Notes: a model not told the origin generated them from the letters alone. 9,784 nt of DNA from Candidatus Hydrogenedentota bacterium (GCA_023384315.1 JAHDWY010000111.1:1-9784); one strand, 5' to 3'. Positions 1 through 7,067 are shown, counted from the first letter of the stretch. A program made the numbers and translations.

Positions 1-107
1 GAGGCTCAGATCTGGAACGCCGTTGCTACCGGCTTCGTTTCGTATCGGGATCGTCAGCCCCAGTCCTGCTTTCCAGACGCTGGCCCGCATCGTCACGCAA
101 TAGAAAT

Positions 108-134
108 GGCGGCCGAACGCGGGGCCCGGCCGCC
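108..134 (-). terminator. Probable intrinsic terminator of the korAB operon
   Basis: A perfect 8-bp GC-only inverted repeat, GGCGGCCG (108-115) and CGGCCGCC (127-134), encloses an 11-nt loop. It begins 19 bp past the korB stop codon. Read on the minus strand, the stem is followed by ATTTCTATTG, which is T-rich but not an unbroken U-tract, so termination may be partial. Its position directly behind the operon supports the call. The remaining bases 1-107 are open in several frames but show no recognisable protein. Confidence 0.5.
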
Positions 135-153
135 GAACTTACAGACAAGAAAA

Positions 154-510
154 TTACTTGAAGGAATCCATGATTGAGTTGAACACATCGAGCGAAGGCC
201 GGGTCTTCGATTCCGGCAGTGTCGCAAGGGGCTCATCGACCAGGTTCAAGTGGTCGTCCAGGGCGTCGCGCTCGCGGCTGTAATACACGAGGCCCGTGTA
301 AAACAGGTTGTGTTCCTTAGCTTCGTCGAGCAGCAACAGGGCCTGGTGACGATTGTGCGAATCGTGATCGCGGTCCAGTTTCTTCAGGGTGATCCGGGAA
401 CCGTCGTGCATCGTGACGACTTTGGTGGTGCCTTCTTCGTACTCGACCTGAATGTCTTCGTAGTGGGGAATGAAGTCCATTTCGTGCAGCGGCTCTTCGT
501 GGAACCCTCG
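154..510 (-). pseudogene. korB: Displaced C-terminal part of KorB (other reading frame)
   Basis: This frame carries the missing end of the beta subunit, from about GFHEEPLHEMDF to the stop codon at 154. It matches the usual KorB tail: an acidic stretch (QVEYEEGT), then VTMHDGSRITLKKL, then DRDHDSHNR and YTGLVYY. It has no ribosome-binding site of its own. The first in-frame ATG is at 480, inside the conserved sequence, so independent translation is unlikely. Reading frames change at 493-510, where the normal linker between HEGSTKS and HEEPLHE is absent. The rest of this segment has no further stop codon or frame break, which suggests that the lesion is recent or an artefact. Confidence 0.8.
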
Positions 511-1196
511 TGATTGTTGAACGTCACGCAGGGCGAGACGATATCGAGCACCGCTGTGCCGCGGTGGGCGATGGCGGCTTTCAGGAGTGTGCGAACTTGC
601 TGCGTGTCGCCCGAGAAGGAGCGCGCCACGAACCCGCAACCCATCTGGATAGCGAGAGAACACAGATCCACAGGAGCCGATTCGATGGTTTGGCCGCTCT
701 TCATGCGCGTACCGCGGTCCGCCGTTGCCGATGCCTGCCCCTTGGTCAGTCCGTAGCAGCCGTTATTCTCAACGATATAGACGATATGCGCGTTGCGGCG
801 GACCATATGCGAAAAATTGCCGAGGCCAATCGAGGCCGTATCACCGTCGCCGCTGACACCGATGTTGATGAGTTTGCGGTTGGCCAGGCTCGACCCGGTT
901 GCAATGGTCGCCATACGGCCATGCAACGAATTGAATCCGTGCGACTGATTCAGGAAATAGTTCGTCGTCTTGCTTGAACAGCCGATCCCGCTGAGCTTCG
1001 CCACCATATGGGGATCGACGCCCAGTTCAAAAAACGCCTTGATGATGGAATTGGTAATAGCGTCATGGCCGCAACCCGCGCACAACGTAGATTCGGCGCC
1101 ACGGTAGTCCTGCATCGTCAGCCCAATTCGATTGGTCTTCGAACTCGCTGCCGGCGCCTTGGTTTCTTTCGATACGTCCGCAACCGTGGTACTCAT
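384..1196 (-). CDS. korB: 2-oxoacid:ferredoxin oxidoreductase beta subunit, KorB/PorB type; catalytic part of a frameshifted gene
   Basis: This is the beta subunit of a 2-oxoacid (probably 2-oxoglutarate) ferredoxin oxidoreductase, a cytoplasmic enzyme that binds thiamine diphosphate and a 4Fe-4S cluster. Visible cluster cysteines are C39 and C42 (LCAGCGHD), C73 (GIGC) and C223 (SPCVTFNN). The thiamine-diphosphate/Mg site is GDGD at 116-119, followed by NNGCYGLTKGQ at 144-154. The family sequence is intact to about residue 231 (HEG); the last ~39 residues in this frame are out-of-frame sequence ending at 384, while the true C-terminal part continues in another frame down to 154. The start is supported by AAAGGA 5 nt upstream and by the ATGA overlap with korA, which implies translational coupling. 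As read here, the gene makes a subunit with a wrong C-terminus. It is either a pseudogene or a sequence/assembly error. Family identification is secure; exact substrate is inferred. Confidence 0.88.
   Translation of the reverse strand: MSTTVADVSKETKAPAASSKTNRIGLTMQDYRGAESTLCAGCGHDAITNSIIKAFFELGVDPHMVAKLSGIGCSSKTTNYFLNQSHGFNSLHGRMATIATGSSLANRKLINIGVSGDGDTASIGLGNFSHMVRRNAHIVYIVENNGCYGLTKGQASATADRGTRMKSGQTIESAPVDLCSLAIQMGCGFVARSFSGDTQQVRTLLKAAIAHRGTAVLDIVSPCVTFNNHEGSTKSRCTKWTSFPTTKTFRSSTKKAPPKSSRCTTVPGSP
493..501 (-). other. korB: Frameshift/deletion junction in korB
   Basis: The 9-mer CACGAAGAG (minus strand, 501 to 493) is read two ways. In the upstream frame it forms most of S-T-K-S, the normal continuation of HEG. 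In the downstream frame it reads H-E-E, the normal start of HEEPLHE. One copy serving both motifs is what a deletion between two 9-bp direct repeats would leave. From the usual family spacing, I infer a loss of roughly 25-31 bp; the frame offset requires a length of 3n+1. Confidence 0.6.
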
Positions 1197-3046
1197 TTCG
1201 ATCCTTTCTGCTCTGCAATCCGTTGGAGCACCAGTTCCACCACCGAGTCCGCGTCAATGGGCATGCCGTTGTAATGCAACGCCGGTTTTAACTTTGCGCC
1301 GAATTCCGGATACTCGCCGCGCAGGATGGACGTAACCTGTCCGTCGCGATTTTGTTCCACGACGCAGACCAGTGAATGGCGTTCGCAAAACGCCTTCACT
1401 GCGCCGTTCACCGGCAGCGCACGCAGGCGGAGGTACGAGGTCTTGATGTCGTGTTTCGTCTCGAGGATGTGCCTGGCCTCGGCGACTGCCGGGTCGCTGG
1501 ACCCATAGGCAATGATACCGGCCACTGATCCCTCGGTTTCGCTCACCATTGGTTGCGGGACGACTTCCCGCGCGGTGTCGAACTTGCGGTGGAGCCGGTC
1601 GATGTTGCGCTGCCAGTCCTCCGGCTTCTCCGAATAGGTAGCTATCTCCGTATGACCTGTGCCGCGGGTGAAGTAGGCCGCGTTCGGGTGTAGCGTACCG
1701 GGCAGCGTACGATACGGAATGCCGTCGCCATCCACATCACGGTATCGGGCGAATTCGCCATTCCGGCTCAGTTCCTCGGCATTGAGGACTTTCCCCCGTG
1801 AAATGGGCTTGGTCGACGGCGTAAAGCTGTCCGACATCCATTTATTCATACCCAAATCCAGGTCGGACATGACGAACACGAGCGTCTGCAATTGCTCGGC
1901 CAGGTGAAGCGCTTCTTCGGAAAACTCAAAACATTCCTGCATGTTCCCGGGCAGCAACAGGACATGCTTGCAGTCCCCGTGGGACAGGTAGTAGGCCTTC
2001 GCCACATCGCCCTGCGACGTGCGCGTTGGCAGTCCCGTGCTCGGCCCCATGCGTTGGATGTCCACGATGACCGACGGTATTTCCGCGAAATACGCAAGGC
2101 CCGCCATTTCGGCCATGAGCGAGATCCCCGGCCCTGAGGTCGCCGTGAACGCGCGAGCGCCCGCCCAGCCTGCGCCGATAACCATTCCCATGGAAGCCAG
2201 TTCGTCCTCCGCCTGGATGACGGCGTACGTGGCTTGCCCGGTTTCCGGGTCGCGACGGTGTTTGCCCAGGTACTTGATGAGGTGTTCGCACAAGCTGCTG
2301 CTCGGCGTGATGGGATACCAGGCGAGGAACGTCACGCCCCCGAACAGCATGCCCAGCGCCGCGGCTTCGTTGCCTTCGATGACGATCTTGTCCTTCGTAA
2401 GGTTTCGCCGTTCCAGCCGGTGGAGATTCTGTTTCGGGAGATGCTCTTCCGCCCATGTATAGGCGGCGAGCGCCGCGGTCTTGTTCAGTTCGGCGGCCTT
2501 GATCTTCTTTGCGAACTGCCAGTCGATGGCATTGCCGATCTCCTCGAAGGGGATGCCCAACACCGAGGCCAGCACGCCCACGTACATCACATTGACGACC
2601 ATCTTCCGCAGGCGCGTCTCGGGGCAGGCCTCCTTGACCAGCGTATTGAAGGGAATGAAGAAACAGTGCAAATCGTCCCGTTTGACGAGGGACTTGAAGG
2701 TCTCGTCGATAACGAGCATCGCGCCCGGATCGAGTTCCGTGATGTCCTCGGCGGCCGTCTGGGGATTCATGGCCACCATCAGGTCGGTATGGTTCCGATG
2801 CGCGAGCCATCCGTTCTCGTTGACACGCACGATAAACCAGGTCGGCAAACCTTGGATATTGGACGGAAACAGGTTCTTCGCGCCGACGGGTACGCCCAAC
2901 GTGAAGATAGACCGCATCAAGATGAGGTTGGCCGACTGACTCCCTGAACCGTTGGGGGTCGCGATCTTGATCACAAGATCGTTGATACTGGGGGACGACG
3001 CCGAGCGGTCAGAATTGGTTTCCGCCTCGGCTACTGCTTGACTCAT
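1193..3046 (-). CDS. korA: 2-oxoacid:ferredoxin oxidoreductase, fused gamma-alpha subunit (KorA)
   Basis: This is the large subunit of the 2-oxoacid:ferredoxin oxidoreductase, which with KorB converts a 2-oxoacid plus CoA to acyl-CoA, CO2 and reduced ferredoxin. At 617 residues it has the length of the fused form. The gamma domain comes first (about 22-200, starting with IKIATPNGSGSQSANL). The pyrimidine-binding alpha domain follows (about 222-450, with YPITPSS at 244-250, AEDELASMGM at 279-288 and GPSTGLPTRTSQGD at 334-347). The C-terminal domain is the transketolase-C-like part (about 505-610, with AYGSSDPAV and VVEQNRDGQV). No break is seen. The start has GGAG 10 nt upstream. Its stop overlaps the korB start (ATGA), so the two form an operon. 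No separate gamma, delta or ferredoxin gene lies nearby, as expected for the two-subunit type. 2-Oxoglutarate is the most likely substrate, but pyruvate or a branched 2-oxoacid cannot be excluded. Confidence 0.93.
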   Translation of the reverse strand: MSQAVAEAETNSDRSASSPSINDLVIKIATPNGSGSQSANLILMRSIFTLGVPVGAKNLFPSNIQGLPTWFIVRVNENGWLAHRNHTDLMVAMNPQTAAEDITELDPGAMLVIDETFKSLVKRDDLHCFFIPFNTLVKEACPETRLRKMVVNVMYVGVLASVLGIPFEEIGNAIDWQFAKKIKAAELNKTAALAAYTWAEEHLPKQNLHRLERRNLTKDKIVIEGNEAAALGMLFGGVTFLAWYPITPSSSLCEHLIKYLGKHRRDPETGQATYAVIQAEDELASMGMVIGAGWAGARAFTATSGPGISLMAEMAGLAYFAEIPSVIVDIQRMGPSTGLPTRTSQGDVAKAYYLSHGDCKHVLLLPGNMQECFEFSEEALHLAEQLQTLVFVMSDLDLGMNKWMSDSFTPSTKPISRGKVLNAEELSRNGEFARYRDVDGDGIPYRTLPGTLHPNAAYFTRGTGHTEIATYSEKPEDWQRNIDRLHRKFDTAREVVPQPMVSETEGSVAGIIAYGSSDPAVAEARHILETKHDIKTSYLRLRALPVNGAVKAFCERHSLVCVVEQNRDGQVTSILRGEYPEFGAKLKPALHYNGMPIDADSVVELVLQRIAEQKGSK

Positions 3047-3458
3047 AGCGCTTGCGCTCCGGGTTGGGGTCGAGAATCAATTTGCTCATACATAGGTCGA
3101 GGAACCCGGTGGCGGGTAGAGGACAACCCGTAGGGGCGGCGAGAACGCGGTGGGGACGCATTCGTGAGGGGACACGCGGCCACGCTGGGCCTCGTGACGT
3201 TTCTCAACGTACGATGTGCTCGTACTCCGCGATTGTGCAATGCTTGAATGCACTTCTGCCTTGCTTGGGCTTTTCACTCCGCTCGTCATCGGCCGTGGAA
3301 GACCGCACCACGACTCGACATTTTCGATCGACACCGGCTGGTTCTCGACCCGGGCAACAATGTCTACCCCAATGAGTTACGTGCCTCGGGCCACACCCCG
3401 ATGCGACCCGCGTTCATGGTGACATTTGTCTAAACAGCCAGCGCGACTAAACCTTTTT

Positions 3459-3487
3459 AGAGTAACGCATTCGGTCAAAATAGTCAA
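3459..3487 (-). promoter_or_regulatory. Candidate sigma-70-type promoter for korAB
   Basis: On the minus strand TTGACT (3487-3482) is followed, after exactly 17 nt, by TACTCT (3464-3459). The -35 matches 5 of 6 consensus bases; the -10 is weak. It sits in the most AT-rich part of the gap upstream of korA. It would give a leader of about 400 nt, which is long, so another promoter closer to korA is possible. Confidence 0.3.
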
Positions 3488-3548
3488 GTTTCATTCATTT
3501 AGTCATCTTTTGCCGTTAGTGGCTGACCAGTGCGGGCCCGCTCGGCAA

Positions 3549-3602
3549 TTGGGAACGAATCCCATAGTGCCTAACGGGTGGTGATTGGGTGAATATTCCC
3601 AA
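3549..3602. repeat. Two TTGGG/CCCAA-type inverted repeats
   Basis: TTGGG-N7-CCCAT spans 3549-3565, with a perfect inner TGGGA-N5-TCCCA. TTGGG-N8-CCCAA spans 3585-3602. The two are centred about 36 bp apart. A third copy of the same pattern lies upstream of the cytochrome gene at 4711-4727. They could be regulator binding sites, but no bound protein is known and no gene start is close to this pair. Confidence 0.3.
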
Positions 3603-3735
3603 CGAAGAATTGCAGGTTCTGTGCGCGCTTAAACGCGGACACGTTCTTGATTCGGGTGCCCCGATTAGACCCCGGACTGGGTGCGCGTTGACGGATCGCT
3701 GCGGCAGGAGAATTCTTCTTCAAGAGAAGTATAGT

Positions 3736-4653
3736 CTACGCTCCGCTGTCGTCAACGGCGCCTGCCGCGATCCACATCCGCAGCATCCGCAGTTCCTCGT
3801 CCGTCAGGGGGTATTCATCTTTGGGCATTTGCGGCTGTAACACGCCGCGCACATATTGGATCAACGTGCTGGCGTCCGGGTTACCCGGAATGATGGAGGG
3901 GCCCAGCTTCTCGCCTCCGCGGAGCATCCCCTCGACCGTGGTCATATCCAGTTCGCTTTCGGTCCGGCGCGGCCGGTGGCAATCGGTGCAGACTTCTTTT
4001 AATAACGGCGCGATGTCGTTGGCGTAACTGACCTGATTCGCCTCTTCCATCGTGAAGGGGAGTATCTTCGGTTCGAGTCCGTCTTCCACGGGTGTGGCCG
4101 CGAACGACTCCGGATCCACGGTGGACGGCGGATCGTCCATGGAGACATTTGCTTGGGGCGCGGATTCTGCCAGAAGCAGTTGCACGCCCGGGGTGCCCAG
4201 GCCGTGTTGATACACCAACATGCCGCCATGGTGGCCGGCAATGGCGACCCATACCGCCGTTCCGAGGCTCAGCAGCATGGCAAGCGTGGACATGGTGATT
4301 TGGACGGACCGGATCCGGATGGCCGTGAGCGCAACGAAGACTGCGGTTGTCGCGCCGAGCATCCAGATCACGCGCGCCAATTTCTCGTGATACTCAATCT
4401 GTTCCCAGATCTCCTTCGGCAGTTGGGCCGGCACCTTGCCCATCGCACCTTCGCCAGACTGCATGGCGATGATTGCCGTGATTGTCAATGCACCGTAACA
4501 ACCAGCGGTGACCCAACGGAGCGCCTCGTTTTCGCGCCCGACGATGCAACTGATATAGACGAGGGGGACCCCGATAATGCCCAGCGCGATCGGGAGATGC
4601 ACTGCCGCGGCATGAACCATCGTCGGGTTGCTCAAGGTTTCAATAATGCTCAT
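3736..4653 (-). CDS. DUF2231 membrane protein fused to a planctomycete-type cytochrome c domain
   Basis: This 305-residue membrane protein has four hydrophobic segments (about 14-37, 46-65, 95-113 and 121-140). It carries the DUF2231 signature GHHGGMLVYQHG at 140-151 just after the fourth. A linker of ~55 residues follows, then a cytochrome c domain (about 208-300) of the planctomycete PSC1 type. Its heme site is C222-T-D-C225-H226, and QMP at 275-277 offers a likely distal methionine (M276). The tail LTDEELRMLRMWIAAGA is typical of that domain. The predicted role is heme-based electron transfer at the outer face of the inner membrane; redox partners are unknown. The start has AGGAAG 6 nt upstream. 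The gene is a single unit, with no oxidase or other cytochrome gene beside it. Domain calls are firm; the physiological role is inferred. Confidence 0.85.
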   Translation of the reverse strand: MSIIETLSNPTMVHAAAVHLPIALGIIGVPLVYISCIVGRENEALRWVTAGCYGALTITAIIAMQSGEGAMGKVPAQLPKEIWEQIEYHEKLARVIWMLGATTAVFVALTAIRIRSVQITMSTLAMLLSLGTAVWVAIAGHHGGMLVYQHGLGTPGVQLLLAESAPQANVSMDDPPSTVDPESFAATPVEDGLEPKILPFTMEEANQVSYANDIAPLLKEVCTDCHRPRRTESELDMTTVEGMLRGGEKLGPSIIPGNPDASTLIQYVRGVLQPQMPKDEYPLTDEELRMLRMWIAAGAVDDSGA

Positions 4654-4710
4654 CCGTTACTTCCTGATTCGACTGGGTTGTACCGGGCGAGGCGTGGGGT
4701 ACTGGCGACT

Positions 4711-4727
4711 TTGGGATGTGTCCCCAA
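4711..4727. repeat. TTGGG-N7-CCCAA inverted repeat upstream of the cytochrome gene
   Basis: This perfect 5-bp inverted repeat with a 7-nt spacer lies 58 bp upstream of the DUF2231-cytochrome start codon. It matches the pattern of the two repeats at 3549-3602. Its position would suit an operator or activator site. The arms are short, so chance is not excluded. Confidence 0.3.
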
Positions 4728-4843
4728 TCCTGATTCACTCCGTAACAACCCGTTCTTCCGTGGGTTTGCCGCAAACCGTCAGCCAGACAGCGGGGCGGAG
4801 GATACCACAACGCCGCGGTCCGGGTCACCTCAGGCTTGATGCG

Positions 4844-4871
4844 GGGAATATCGAATTCTTGGAATATTCCC
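4844..4871. repeat. Inverted repeat GGGAATAT-N12-ATATTCCC
   Basis: Perfect 8-bp arms (4844-4851 and 4864-4871) flank a 12-nt spacer that contains GAATTC. The right half is itself palindromic (GGAATATTCC). It lies 97 bp upstream of the lipoprotein start in the divergent region, a plausible place for a regulator site. It has no U-tract and is not a terminator. Confidence 0.35.
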
Positions 4872-4967
4872 GATGATCCGTACCGTTCTTATTCCAGAGG
4901 TTGAGGGCCGAGTGGGGACTTGTGCTTGAAACGGCTGAATTTAGGTTGGTACGAAAGGAACGCGCAT

Positions 4968-5591
4968 ATGTTTCGCAACATTCAAAGAAGGCGCCGTTTA
5001 GCTTACTCGTTGACCGCAGCGGCACTCGTCGCGACCGTCGGATGCTTTGGGGGGGTCGTTGAAATTGGTCCCGTCCGCTTCACGGCAGATGTGGGTGAAG
5101 GAACATTGTTCGCAGATCTATTCCTGCCCAAGGGCGGACCAGATGTCATGTATGAGGAGGACCTCTGCAATCTTCCGTCGGAAAGCGATCTGGAGGAGCG
5201 CTTCCTCCAGGTGGGCGGCGTCGACATCAGCAACTTCATTCGCCTGAGCGGATTGGAACTGGTCGAAACGAAGCTCACCGCCACGTCCGGGAACTTTAAT
5301 TTTCTATCTTCCATTACCGTGTCCTACATCCCAGCGCCCGTCAACGGGCAGGATCAGGATCCGGTCGTCCTCGGCACCGCCTCTAACTCAAACGGGTTAG
5401 GCACGGAAATCTCGTTGGTGCCGCCCGAACCGGTCGATTTCCTCGACCTCATTCGCGAGAACGATGAGAATCCGTCGCAAGAGTGCCCGAAACTGAGGGT
5501 CGAGATGACGCCGCGTTCCATCCCCTTGCAGGACGTGGACTACACCATCGAGGCGACGGTAGACGCGTACGCGCAGGTTGGCTCGGTGTAA
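4968..5591 (+). CDS. Predicted lipoprotein of unknown function
   Basis: I do not recognise this 207-residue protein. It begins with an arginine-rich N-region (RNIQRRRR), a hydrophobic stretch (about 11-25) and a lipobox-like VATVGC with C26 as the lipidation site. It should therefore be anchored to a membrane outside the cytoplasm. The mature part is acidic and appears rich in beta strands (for example ITVSYIPAP and VDYTIEATVDAYAQV near the end). Two further cysteines (in EDLCNLP and SQECPKL) could form a disulfide. The start at 4968 is chosen over an in-frame ATG at 4920, because AAAGGA sits 8 nt before it and the signal peptide begins there. The gene is divergent from the cytochrome gene and ends 6 bp from the convergent SH3b gene. 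It looks like a single-gene transcript. Confidence 0.75.
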   Translation: MFRNIQRRRRLAYSLTAAALVATVGCFGGVVEIGPVRFTADVGEGTLFADLFLPKGGPDVMYEEDLCNLPSESDLEERFLQVGGVDISNFIRLSGLELVETKLTATSGNFNFLSSITVSYIPAPVNGQDQDPVVLGTASNSNGLGTEISLVPPEPVDFLDLIRENDENPSQECPKLRVEMTPRSIPLQDVDYTIEATVDAYAQVGSV

Positions 5592-5597
5592 GACAGG

Positions 5598-7067
5598 TTA
5601 CGGCGCGAATGCGCCGCGTGCGTGTTCGACGCGAATCCGCACGGTATCGTTTGGCTCCTGGTGGATGGTAAGCGTGGACGCACCACTCTGTACGGTGACG
5701 CCGCCGCTGCCATCCACCACGTACGAGGCTCCTGCAAAAGTTGGGATTGCGCGCTTCGCCAGTACGAACGCTTGCGGCAGCGAAAAGCCCTTCACCGTCA
5801 GAACCTCGTTTCCGCCGGCCCCGGCTTCTTGTTGCGCGAGGGCTGAAATGGATTGGATGTAGTCCGTCAGGCCGTTGCAGCCCTGGCTCGGCGCGGGTAA
5901 CGGCGACAGGTAGGCGTCAAAGACGTATCCGCGCAGGCCGGAGTACTCGACCGAGACCCATTGCCCCGGCATGCCCTCCGATGTGAGCGGTGTGCCGGGG
6001 TTTTCTTCGTTCGCGATCGTGACTTGGGCGCCGTAGGGAATGCTGGCCAACAGGTCGGCCCCGAGTTCCGGTTTCACGCGCATGTTCAGCTTCGAAGCCA
6101 GCACGTAGTAGGTGGCGCCGGGGGCGTACGCGCGCAACGCGACGTTCGCTTTCGTTGGCGTCCTTTCCTGTTCAGGCTCCAGGTGAACGACCATCTGCAC
6201 GATGCGAAGATTCAACCGGTCAACCGCCGCCAAGTCCGAGGAAAACATGGAATCGCCCAGGAACGCGTCGAACTCGTCCCGCGGGTACGGCTCCGTCGGG
6301 GCCAGCGCGCAGCTAAACCGCGATCGCAGCGCGTAGGATCGCTCCAGCGCGCCGCCATTCCAGCCCGTGACCGTTCCGGCGTAGTCCCAACCAAACCCGG
6401 CAAAGTCGATGGGTTTTCCGTTCCGTTTTTCCAGCGTTGCCAGGGGAGTTCCAATTCCAATTCCATCGAGCGACTTCCACGGACTGTTCGCGCCGCGGAT
6501 ATGAACGGCCTTGGGCTGTTCGCGATACACGGTCCATTGGATGGTCGTAAAGGCCTCCGATTGCCCGATGACGATCGCCGTCCCGGGTTCAGTCTCACCC
6601 TCGCCCAATTCGACTGGCGCGTCCACCACGTGTTCCGCACCGAAGATTGTCACCAGCGCCTCGTAGTCCGTTGTCGCGGTGATAGGCCCAACCCGGGCTC
6701 CCGGTACAAAGGTCCAGTCGATTCGGGAGTCAAGCGGGGGCGGCTCGGGCGAGAGGAATCCATCGAATACATAGCCCTTGTATGCGCCGTGTTGCACGAA
6801 GAGCCAGTGTCCCTTGATCCCTTCGGCTTCGAAGGTCACGGGAACCCGGTTGTCTTCGAGGACCGTGACTTCGTCGCCGTGTGTGATGTAGTGGATTCGC
6901 TCGGTTTCCAGCGACGGACCCCGGCGGAACGCGAGACCCGACGCATTGACGTAGAGCTTCATGCCCGGGGTATAGATGGGCGCCGCCTGCGGCGTGGGTG
7001 CGGTTGCGGGTAACGGCGCCTGCTGCACCGCAGATATCGCTGCAAAGAGGGAAAGAAGTACGTGCAT
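5598..7067 (-). CDS. Secreted protein with two SH3b domains flanking a GWDY-type domain
   Basis: This 489-residue protein begins with a short hydrophobic segment (VLLSLFAAISAV), then a Pro/Ala-rich linker, so export is likely though the signal peptide lacks early positive charge. Two bacterial SH3 domains are clear at about 36-107 and 319-390. They align with each other: LAFRRGP/LNMRVKP, GHWLFVQ/GQWVSVE, GYVFDGFLSP/GYVFDAYLSP. Between them (about 125-290) lies a domain with WKSLDGIGIGTPL, LEKRNGKP and FGWDYAGTVTGWNGG, a motif set I recall from periplasmic or lipoprotein hypotheticals. The C-terminal ~95 residues are unassigned. SH3b domains often bind peptidoglycan or proteins outside the cell; no enzyme motif is seen. 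The ATG at 7067 is preferred, with GGA about 6 nt upstream; an in-frame TTG at 7079 would add four residues. Export and domains are well supported, function unknown. Confidence 0.82.
   Translation of the reverse strand: MHVLLSLFAAISAVQQAPLPATAPTPQAAPIYTPGMKLYVNASGLAFRRGPSLETERIHYITHGDEVTVLEDNRVPVTFEAEGIKGHWLFVQHGAYKGYVFDGFLSPEPPPLDSRIDWTFVPGARVGPITATTDYEALVTIFGAEHVVDAPVELGEGETEPGTAIVIGQSEAFTTIQWTVYREQPKAVHIRGANSPWKSLDGIGIGTPLATLEKRNGKPIDFAGFGWDYAGTVTGWNGGALERSYALRSRFSCALAPTEPYPRDEFDAFLGDSMFSSDLAAVDRLNLRIVQMVVHLEPEQERTPTKANVALRAYAPGATYYVLASKLNMRVKPELGADLLASIPYGAQVTIANEENPGTPLTSEGMPGQWVSVEYSGLRGYVFDAYLSPLPAPSQGCNGLTDYIQSISALAQQEAGAGGNEVLTVKGFSLPQAFVLAKRAIPTFAGASYVVDGSGGVTVQSGASTLTIHQEPNDTVRIRVEHARGAFAP

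Larger units (their letters stand above)
3047..3735. other. 689-bp intergenic region upstream of korA
   Basis: No convincing gene is seen here. Short open frames exist on both strands but lack family resemblance and ribosome-binding sites. The part from about 3420 to 3520 is much more AT-rich than its surroundings and holds a candidate promoter for korA. The part from 3545 to 3605 holds two TTGGG...CCCA(A/T) inverted repeats. A 26-codon minus-strand frame starts at 3089 and overlaps the korA start; it is discussed in the findings. Confidence 0.6.
4654..4967. other. 314-bp divergent intergenic region
   Basis: This gap separates two outward-facing genes, the cytochrome gene (minus) and the lipoprotein gene (plus), so it should carry both promoters. 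I see no clear -35/-10 pair for either. It contains TTGGG-N7-CCCAA at 4711-4727 and a longer inverted repeat at 4844-4871. An upstream in-frame ATG for the lipoprotein frame at 4920 lacks a ribosome-binding site and would put charged residues ahead of the signal peptide, so I leave it out of the gene. Confidence 0.55.

Noticed and set aside
1..107. Partial gene at the left edge: several frames are open, including a minus-strand ATG at 90
   Set aside because: Several frames are open at once, no ribosome-binding site precedes the ATG, and no family is recognisable in about 30 codons.
1926..2810. 294-residue minus-strand open frame inside korA
   Set aside because: It is a shifted frame of korA, with composition typical of out-of-frame GC-rich DNA; the korA frame itself is continuous and conserved.
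3513..3577. tRNA-like or structured RNA: a 7-bp closing stem (CCGTTAG/CTAACGG), an inner GCGGGCCCGC palindrome and a TGGGA hairpin resembling a T-arm
   Set aside because: The T-arm is separated from the acceptor strand by several bases, the loop lacks TTC, there is no anticodon arm or CCA context, and a 7-bp stem at this distance is expected by chance.
5601..5616. Hairpin CGGCGC-GAAT-GCGCCG between the convergent genes as a bidirectional terminator
   Set aside because: It has only 6 bp, no T-run on either side, and lies within the last codons of the SH3b gene.
6449..6465. TTCCAA tandem repeat as a slippage site
   Set aside because: It encodes GIGIG in a segment whose length fits the usual GI-x-IGT motif; the frame is intact and there are too few copies to suggest phase variation.
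5961..7013. 350-residue plus-strand open frame
   Set aside because: It is antisense to the SH3b protein; its composition is Arg/Val/Asp-rich with no family features.
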